A stretch of 47,796 nt of DNA, taken from positions 1 to 47,796 of the forward strand of contig CAYRNC010000006.1 in assembly GCA_964425645.1 (NCBI GenBank), in the 5' to 3' direction. Of this stretch, positions 42,445 through 47,796 are shown piece after piece (the stretch's first letter is position 1; each line of letters starts with the position of its first letter). Below the pieces are notes generated by a model that was given only the letters and a program-made list of their open reading frames with translations, was not told the origin of the DNA and searched no databases. The position numbers and the translations under genes are program-made. The stretch is from CAYRNC01 sp964425645 (GTDB taxonomy: Bacteria > Bacillota > Clostridia > Peptostreptococcales > Anaerovoracaceae).

Positions 42445-42759
42445 ATGAAAAGAACGTACAATAAACTTGTAAGAGACAGAATCCCGGAACTCATCCGGGA
42501 AAGCGGAAGAAAGTACACTTCCCGAATTTTATCGGATGAGGAATATCTGAAGGCGCTTATAGATAAAGTCATCGAGGAGATGGAGGATTACAGGGAAAGC
42601 GGCAACGAAGAGGAGCTTGCAGATGTGTATGAGGCGCTGGATTGCCTTATGAAATTTAAAAACTACGAACCGCTGCGTATGGATTATCTGAAACTGATGA
42701 GGCGTGAATCAAGGGGTTCCTTTGTGAATCGCGTTTTACTGGAAGAGGTTGAGGACTGA
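42445..42759 (+). CDS. Phosphoribosyl-ATP-pyrophosphohydrolase-like / MazG-fold NTP pyrophosphohydrolase
   Basis: 104 residues. RTYNKLVRDRIPELI is the family opening and EEMEDYRESGNEEELADVYEALDCL supplies the MazG-type ExxE-x-ExxD metal-binding helix pair. Likely hydrolyses non-canonical or damaged nucleoside triphosphates; the exact substrate is unknown. GGAGGAGG lies about 11 bases upstream. The stop overlaps the galE start by one base. Confidence 0.85.
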   Translation: MKRTYNKLVRDRIPELIRESGRKYTSRILSDEEYLKALIDKVIEEMEDYRESGNEEELADVYEALDCLMKFKNYEPLRMDYLKLMRRESRGSFVNRVLLEEVED

Positions 42760-43760
42760 TGAAGGTATTGGTGACCGGGGGGACAGGATTTATCGGATCC
42801 CATACTCTTGTAGTATTGCTTGAGGCCGGCCATAAAGTGGTGGCGGCGGATAATCTTTGCAACAGCTGTGAAGAAGTCCTGAACAGAATTTTTAAAATTA
42901 CCGGAAAGAAAGTAAATTTCTATCGAATTGACGTAACCGATGAGGCGGATGTAGATGCCGTATTTTCTGAACACTCCTTCGACGGCGTCATTCATTTCGC
43001 GGGATTAAAATCGGTAGAAGAATCGGTGGAAGAGCCTTTAAAATACTATCATAACAACGTGGGAGGAACCATTGTATTAGCGGAGGCGTGCAAAAGACAC
43101 TGTGTTAGCCGATTTGTGTTCAGCTCATCCGCAACAGTTTATGGAATAAATCGAATTCCTTTTACAGAATCAATGGAACTTAAGCCCACCGCGAATCCAT
43201 ACGGCGAAACAAAAGTGATGAGCGAGCACATTTTGACCGATGCGGCAAGGGCGGATGGACAGTGGTCCTTGGCTTTACTTCGCTATTTTAATCCTGTCGG
43301 GGCTCATGAAAGCGGGCTTATCGGGGAGAATCCTTTGGGCGTACCAAACAATCTTATGCCCTATATAACACAAGTCGCCTCTGGTAGGCTGGATAAGCTG
43401 CGGATATTCGGAAACGATTATCCGACAAAGGACGGGACGGGTATAAGGGATTACATACATGTGATGGATCTGGCGGAAGGTCATTTGGCCGCCTTGATGC
43501 GCATGACACCGGGGGTGCATTTATATAATTTAGGTACAGGGCGGGGGACGAGTGTTCTGGAACTAGTAAATACGTTTGCCGAAACGACGGGAATATCGAT
43601 TCCTTTTGAATTTAAAGGGAGGCGCAAGGGAGATATCGCCTCATGTTATGCAGATGTGACAAAGGCCCAAGAAGAGCTCGGCTGGGCAGCAAAGCGTGAT
43701 CTTGGGACCATGTGCAAGGATGCATGGCACTATGAAGTATCGCTTAAAAACGACGGTTAA
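42759..43760 (+). CDS. galE: UDP-glucose 4-epimerase
   Basis: Interconverts UDP-Glc/UDP-Gal (and possibly GlcNAc/GalNAc forms) for glycan synthesis. VTGGTGFIGSHTLV binds NAD, HFAGLKSVEESV and FSSSATVYG precede the catalytic Tyr-x3-Lys in NPYGETKVMSE; RYFNPVGAHESGLIGENP and GIRDYIHVMDLAEGHL are GalE-specific. 333 residues is normal. It would supply the adjacent polysaccharide operon. Its stop overlaps that of the convergent acyl-CoA dehydrogenase gene. Confidence 0.95.
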   Translation: MKVLVTGGTGFIGSHTLVVLLEAGHKVVAADNLCNSCEEVLNRIFKITGKKVNFYRIDVTDEADVDAVFSEHSFDGVIHFAGLKSVEESVEEPLKYYHNNVGGTIVLAEACKRHCVSRFVFSSSATVYGINRIPFTESMELKPTANPYGETKVMSEHILTDAARADGQWSLALLRYFNPVGAHESGLIGENPLGVPNNLMPYITQVASGRLDKLRIFGNDYPTKDGTGIRDYIHVMDLAEGHLAALMRMTPGVHLYNLGTGRGTSVLELVNTFAETTGISIPFEFKGRRKGDIASCYADVTKAQEELGWAAKRDLGTMCKDAWHYEVSLKNDG

Positions 43761-44896
43761 CTAAATATATTCCCGGCTATTATTATCTTCATTACCTCCG
43801 ATGTTCCTTCGTATATTTCAGTAATCTTGGCATCCCTCATCATGCGCTCTAAGGGGTATTCCTGAAGATATCCGTAGCCCCCATGGAATTGGACCGCTTT
43901 TGTTGTTACGTGCATTGCGGTTTCTGAGCAGTAAAGCTTCGCCTGGGCGGCAGAAGCAGTGCCGGGAAGATTCAGATCTCTCATGGAAGCCGCGCGGTAA
44001 AGAAGCAATCTGCCTGCATCGATGCGATTTTTCATTTCAGCCATTTCAAATTGCAGACCCTGAAATTTAGAAAGGGTTCTGCCGAATTGCTTTCTTGTTT
44101 TCATATATTCCACCGTATGTGAAAATGCACCCTGTGCTATGCCGATTGCCTGTGCGGCGATGCCCAATCTCCCTACATCAAGGGCTGACATTGCAATTTT
44201 GAAACCTTTACCTGTGTCCCCCAAGAGATTTTCTTTAGGTACCTTTACATTTTTAAAGGACAGCTCCGCAGCGATTGAGCCTTTAATGCCCATTTTGTTA
44301 TGGGTTTTAGGAAAAGTAAAGCCCTCCATCCCCTTTTCCAATATGAAGGCGCTGATTCCTCTTGTTCCCGCGCTTTTATCCGTCATTGCAAAAACTACGT
44401 AGGTTTCTGCAAGACCGCCACCGGATATGAATATCTTTTTTCCATTCAACAAGTAGTGATCCTCCATCTCAATGGCCTCGGATTCAATACCTGCCGCATC
44501 ACTTCCCGCATTGGGCTCTGTCAGTCCGAATGCGCCTAATTTTCTGCCTGAAGTAAGATCGGGCAGGTATTTCTTTTTTTGTTCATCGGTTCCGTAAGTT
44601 AAAATGGGCCATGTGCAAAGAGCACAGTGGGTTTGCAGTATAACACCGGTGGAGCCGCATACCTTCGATATTTCTTCAACTGCGATCACGTAAGAAATGT
44701 AATCGCTTTCAGATCCTCCCCACTCTTTGGGAAAGGGGAGACCCATAAGCCCCATTTGACCCAGGGCTTTAACGGTCTCTTCCGGAAATTTAACCTGTTT
44801 ATCGGTTTCCGCTGCTATCGGTTCTATCCTCTCCAAAGCAAATGTTCTGACGCTTTTTTGCATTTTTTCCTGTTCTTCTGTCAGCTGAAAGTCCAT
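43757..44896 (-). CDS. Acyl-CoA dehydrogenase
   Basis: FAD flavoprotein oxidising acyl-CoA, 379 residues, typical of short-chain members. MDFQLTEEQEKMQKSVRTFA opens the protein; GAFGLTEPNAGSDAAG and FISGGGLAETYVV are FAD/substrate blocks; YEGTSEV near the C-terminus holds the catalytic glutamate. ATG 44896 is preceded by GGAGG at ideal spacing, so the extra 24 codons to 44968 are not translated. No electron-transfer flavoprotein genes lie nearby; substrate chain length is undetermined. Confidence 0.93.
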   Translation of the reverse strand: MDFQLTEEQEKMQKSVRTFALERIEPIAAETDKQVKFPEETVKALGQMGLMGLPFPKEWGGSESDYISYVIAVEEISKVCGSTGVILQTHCALCTWPILTYGTDEQKKKYLPDLTSGRKLGAFGLTEPNAGSDAAGIESEAIEMEDHYLLNGKKIFISGGGLAETYVVFAMTDKSAGTRGISAFILEKGMEGFTFPKTHNKMGIKGSIAAELSFKNVKVPKENLLGDTGKGFKIAMSALDVGRLGIAAQAIGIAQGAFSHTVEYMKTRKQFGRTLSKFQGLQFEMAEMKNRIDAGRLLLYRAASMRDLNLPGTASAAQAKLYCSETAMHVTTKAVQFHGGYGYLQEYPLERMMRDAKITEIYEGTSEVMKIIIAGNIFS

Positions 44897-44988
44897 TCTT
44901 ATACCTCCATCCTCGTCCCCTTTGAAACGCTCTGTATTTATCATATCAAAGACAACCTGTTCTAACAAGGGCGTACCTCATTCAATCG

Positions 44989-45018
44989 TTTACAGAAGAG
45001 CATTGCATATGATATCAT
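44989..45018 (+). promoter_or_regulatory. Promoter of the thiamine pyrophosphokinase gene
   Basis: TTTACA at 44989-44994, 18 bases, then TATCAT at 45013-45018 with TGA directly before it (extended -10). Both hexamers match 5 of 6. It lies about 50 bases upstream of the start. Confidence 0.5.
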
Positions 45019-45066
45019 TTCCAAAGATAAGTTAACGCACTAAAACGGGTGTGAATGGGGAACAAC

Positions 45067-45717
45067 ATGAAAAGAGCATTGATAATGGCAAACGGTGATT
45101 ACGGAAATGATATTGATTGGTATTTGAACAAGGTGACCGAATATCAATTAGTGGTTTGTGTCGATGGAGGAACCAATGCAGCAATGCGCATGGGGATAAG
45201 GCCTGATATAGTTATAGGGGATATGGATTCCATCGACATGGATGCTCGTGTCAGGGCGGCAGATTCCGGGGCCTCATTCGTCACTTTTTCTGCTGAAAAA
45301 GACTCCACCGATACAGATTTGGCGATGCAACTGGTGTGTGTAAAGGGCTTTGATGCTGCAGTTATATGGGGGGGAATCGGTAGCCGTCTCGATCATACCC
45401 TTGCCAATCTTTTTTGCGGAACGGCTCTCACGCGGGCAGGTATAAATATTAGCTTTGAATCCCCGCATCTTACAGTTTATATAATTAACGACAGATTGGA
45501 TCTTAAAGGAGATGTTGGTGATACTGTTTCAGTATTACCTCTTGGGGGAAGCGCAAAAGGGATTTTTCTAAAAGGGTTTAAATACCCCCTCAATGATGCA
45601 ACTTTGTCTGGTGATCAATCTTTGGGGATTTCCAATGTGATAGCGGAGCATGAACCTGTTATTTCAGTAAAGAACGGTGTTATAGCCGTATTTCATTATC
45701 TGTTCGGTATCAAATGA
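45067..45717 (+). CDS. thiN: Thiamine pyrophosphokinase
   Basis: Makes thiamine diphosphate from thiamine and ATP; 216 residues. VCVDGGTNAAMRMGIRPDIVIGDMDSI is the substrate/ATP site, SAEKDSTDTDLAM the catalytic metal site, and GGIGSRLDHTLANL the third motif. ATG 45067 follows GGGGAA; an in-frame ATG at 45055 lacks a clear site. No TPP riboswitch is visible upstream. Followed by an EamA-type gene after 16 bases. Confidence 0.92.
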   Translation: MKRALIMANGDYGNDIDWYLNKVTEYQLVVCVDGGTNAAMRMGIRPDIVIGDMDSIDMDARVRAADSGASFVTFSAEKDSTDTDLAMQLVCVKGFDAAVIWGGIGSRLDHTLANLFCGTALTRAGINISFESPHLTVYIINDRLDLKGDVGDTVSVLPLGGSAKGIFLKGFKYPLNDATLSGDQSLGISNVIAEHEPVISVKNGVIAVFHYLFGIK

Positions 45718-45733
45718 AGCCTGGAGGTTATAT

Positions 45734-46159
45734 ATGTTTAAATTCTATCTGCCGGTTATTCTCATAGTGGGTTCAAATATCTTTTATCATGTCAGCGCAA
45801 AAGGCATACCTGCGGAGCTTAACCCCATGATGGGACTTTTTATCATCTATCTTATAGGGGCGGCCCTCGCACTTGGTATGTTCTTTATCACGGATCCCGT
45901 CAAGGATATTTCTGCCCAATTCAAAATTATTAACTGGGCGCCGCTTGTCCTTGCCTTTGCGGTTATCGGATTAGAATACGGAAACATTATGCTTTACAGA
46001 GCAGGCTGGAATATAAGTGTAGGGTCCCTTGTGTGCAATATCGCATTGGCAGCTATTTTAGTTTTTATAGGGCTGTTGATATATAAGGAGACACTGAGCA
46101 TTAATCAGCTTATCGGAATCGGGTTCTGCGTTGCAGGGCTTATATTTATAAATAGATAG
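45734..46159 (+). CDS. EamA-family half-transporter (4 TM)
   Basis: 141 residues with four strongly hydrophobic segments, the size of a single EamA/SMR repeat. LEYGNIMLYRAGWNISVGSLVCNIALA and the final INQLIGIGFCVAGLIFINR match the conserved EamA repeat ends. It would act as a dimer; the substrate is unknown. GGAGG precedes ATG 45734, and the short gap to the thiamine pyrophosphokinase gene suggests co-transcription. Confidence 0.8.
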   Translation: MFKFYLPVILIVGSNIFYHVSAKGIPAELNPMMGLFIIYLIGAALALGMFFITDPVKDISAQFKIINWAPLVLAFAVIGLEYGNIMLYRAGWNISVGSLVCNIALAAILVFIGLLIYKETLSINQLIGIGFCVAGLIFINR

Positions 46160-46177
46160 AACACATGCAAAGGTCTC

Positions 46178-46519
46178 TCATTCAATACCTGTGTAAATTA
46201 AATAGATAATCTCTCCCGGCCAGAGTACAGCCGGATTTGTAAGCTGGGGATTTTGCGCAATTACGTTTTTATAGTTTAAGCGAAATTCCTTTGCTATTTT
46301 ATATATAGAATCGCCGGGCTGAACTACATATTCTATATAGCCCTGCTTAGGTAAAGAGACCGGCCATCCTTTGGGTATTGTCAATATCATTCCTGCTTTT
46401 ACGGGCATGGTGTTTAATACAGGGTTTGCATCGATTAACTGTTTCTGGGTAACCCCGAATCTTGCAGCGAGGTTGTTTATGGGTTCCCGGTTTTCCCACG
46501 GTGCAACAATATATTTCAT
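46178..46519 (-). CDS. Protein with two LysM domains
   Basis: 113 residues without a signal peptide. Two LysM repeats are visible: residues ~5-50 (NREPINNLAARFGVTQKQLIDANP) and ~62-110 (VVQPGDSIYKIAKEFRLNYKNVIAQNPQ). LysM binds peptidoglycan N-acetylglucosamine; such short Firmicutes proteins without a leader are often spore-coat related, which is inference. ATG 46519 has AGGAGG 10 bases upstream; TTG 46525 is a less likely start. Confidence 0.85.
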   Translation of the reverse strand: MKYIVAPWENREPINNLAARFGVTQKQLIDANPVLNTMPVKAGMILTIPKGWPVSLPKQGYIEYVVQPGDSIYKIAKEFRLNYKNVIAQNPQLTNPAVLWPGEIIYLIYTGIE

Positions 46520-46547
46520 ATACAATTACCTCCTTATACCTTATAAT
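46519..46547 (+). promoter_or_regulatory. Promoter candidate for the radical SAM gene
   Basis: TATACA at 46519-46524 and a perfect TATAAT at 46542-46547 with 17-base spacing, about 50 bases before the start codon. Confidence 0.42.
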
Positions 46548-46598
46548 ATTCATAAATGTGAAAAATGTTAATTGCCTGCTGTTTAATAGGAGGAACTT

Positions 46599-47738
46599 AT
46601 GAAGAGCTTTGAAATCGGACCTATAAGACCCCCAAGCGAGGCGGGGAGTCTGCTGTTGAGAGTCACCAGAGGCTGCAGCTGGAATCGCTGCAAGTTCTGT
46701 AATTTATACAGAAAAACCACATTTCGCGCCTATCCCGTTGATGAAGTAAAAAGGACGATAGATGCTATCGCTGAGTATCGTAAGCGAATACTGTCTCAAG
46801 CCCTGCCAAACGGAAGACTGTCTTACAGGGCAATGATGGAGGATATGCAAAGCCTCGACGAAGAACAAAGAGGCTGCTACTACATGGTATACAACTGGCT
46901 TGAAAATGGTGGGGATTCAGTATTTCTTCAGGATGGAAATACTATGGCTCTTTTACCGGATCGCTTGATAGCCATTTTGCAGTATCTTAATGAAAGGATC
47001 CCGGGGATTAAAAGGATTACTTCCTACGGGAGGGCCGAGAGCCTTGCAAGGATTACCGTTGATCAATATATCGCTTTAAGGGAAGCGGGACTTGACAGAA
47101 TTCATTCCGGCTTTGAATCCGGATCCGATCGGGTGTTAACACTTATAAACAAAGGTGTTACAGCGGCTGAAGAAATTGAAGCGGGAAAGCGCATAGCAGC
47201 TTCGGGCATCGAGCTTTCCGTCTATTTCATGCCCGGTGTGGGAGGAAAAGCTCTGTCTCAGGAAAATGCTCTTGAAACCGCCAGAGTTATAAACGCTATT
47301 GATCCCAGATTTGTAAGGCTGAGAACGAGCGTCATAAAAAAGAGAAGCGATCTTTGGGCCGATGTGGAAAGCGGTAATATGGTGCTTTGCACCGATCTGG
47401 AAAAGGTGTTGGAAATAAGGAGTCTGATTAAAAATATACAAGGGTGCAGCGGATACTTAGCGAGCGACCATATGATTAATCTGCTTCAGGAAGTGGAAGG
47501 AAGGCTGGATAAAGATAAGGATAGAATGCTTGCTGTAATCGATCGCTTTTTAGCTCTCTCTGAGGAGGACAGGCGGATATTTCAGCTGGCCAGGCGTACC
47601 GGTCAAGTTACATTTTTATCGGATATGGAGATTTTAGACAAACAAACGTTAAATCAAATCAAAGATATAAGCCGCGGCATCACCGATCCCGGTGAATGGG
47701 AGGAAATGCTCAACCGCTATCTTTCCCGCTATACCTAA
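46599..47738 (+). CDS. Radical SAM protein with a C-x4-C-x2-C cluster
   Basis: 379 residues. LLRVTRGCSWNRCKFCNLY carries the [4Fe-4S]/SAM motif with four residues between the first two cysteines in place of the usual three. RITSYGRAESLAR, GLDRIHSGFESGSDRVL and SVYFMPGVGGKALS are the strands of the radical SAM barrel seen in COG1032-type proteins. There is no B12-binding domain before it and no other Cys cluster, so the reaction is unknown. ATG 46599 is preceded by AGGAGG. The last ~58 bases of the window after it hold nothing recognisable. Confidence 0.85.
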   Translation: MKSFEIGPIRPPSEAGSLLLRVTRGCSWNRCKFCNLYRKTTFRAYPVDEVKRTIDAIAEYRKRILSQALPNGRLSYRAMMEDMQSLDEEQRGCYYMVYNWLENGGDSVFLQDGNTMALLPDRLIAILQYLNERIPGIKRITSYGRAESLARITVDQYIALREAGLDRIHSGFESGSDRVLTLINKGVTAAEEIEAGKRIAASGIELSVYFMPGVGGKALSQENALETARVINAIDPRFVRLRTSVIKKRSDLWADVESGNMVLCTDLEKVLEIRSLIKNIQGCSGYLASDHMINLLQEVEGRLDKDKDRMLAVIDRFLALSEEDRRIFQLARRTGQVTFLSDMEILDKQTLNQIKDISRGITDPGEWEEMLNRYLSRYT

Positions 47739-47796
47739 CGGGTAAAGACTAACTATTAAAAGTCAAGACCTAAAATGAGAAACTTTGAATGAAATG

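Noticed and set aside
44969..45066. TPP riboswitch upstream of thiamine pyrophosphokinase
   Set aside because: The short leader lacks the conserved CUGAGA and ACCUGA-type segments and is too short for the fold.

Overview
The window looks like a draft-assembly contig from an anaerobic, low-to-moderate-GC Gram-positive bacterium, most likely class Clostridia. The evidence is strong AGGAGG-type ribosome binding sites with several TTG/GTG starts, the separate chain-length protein / BY-kinase / PHP-phosphatase trio typical of Firmicutes capsule loci, a lipoprotein-anchored ABC transporter, an energy-converting-hydrogenase-like complex, a probable selenoprotein, and acyl-CoA metabolism. No rRNA, tRNA or CRISPR array was seen. 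Ten Ns at 10391-10400 mark a scaffold gap.

Layout. (1) 115-4529: GT10 fucosyltransferase followed by the GDP-L-fucose route from mannose-1-phosphate (ManC, Gmd, Fcl). (2) 4718-7522, minus strand: three-gene ABC importer of the TrpX type, divergent from (3) 7788-15342, a six-gene Hyf/Ech-like membrane complex. Its large subunit lacks all four Ni-binding cysteines, so it is an energy-converting-hydrogenase-related (Ehr) complex rather than a hydrogenase. The shared control region holds a striking palindrome and two promoter candidates. (4) 15354-16567: two 148-bp palindromic elements bracketing a broken endonuclease-like gene. (5) 16577-24413: assorted small genes (DUF503, GNAT, YbjQ, DUF815 ATPase, sirtuin, a kinase-fold protein, pRiA4b ORF-3 protein, an FmdB zinc ribbon, AlkA-type glycosylase, class IV aminotransferase), ending in a minus-strand glutaredoxin whose catalytic first Cys is a UGA codon with a hairpin at SECIS distance. 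(6) 24599-42125: one long, tightly overlapping exopolysaccharide/capsule operon: Wzz, BY-kinase, PHP phosphatase, initiating phosphoglycosyltransferase, UDP-N-acetyl-L-fucosamine synthesis (CapE/F/G) with a WbuB-like transferase, more glycosyltransferases, a Wzy-like polymerase, a pyruvyltransferase, an iron-sulfur/FrhB-like protein fused to an acyltransferase, an SGNH esterase and another acyltransferase. No Wzx flippase is visible. (7) 42131-47738: small and housekeeping genes (a 56-codon orphan, a MazG-like protein, GalE, acyl-CoA dehydrogenase, thiamine pyrophosphokinase, an EamA half-transporter, a LysM protein, a radical SAM protein).

How they work together. Regions 1 and 6 would build a surface glycan carrying two different 6-deoxy-L-sugars, L-fucose from GDP-Fuc and N-acetyl-L-fucosamine from UDP-FucNAc, with pyruvate and acyl decorations and phosphorylation-controlled chain length. 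Region 3 is an ion-pumping redox module whose electron partner cannot be read from the sequence. The most unusual items are the Ni-less complex, the putative Sec-glutaredoxin/zinc-ribbon protein, and the element-gene-element unit.
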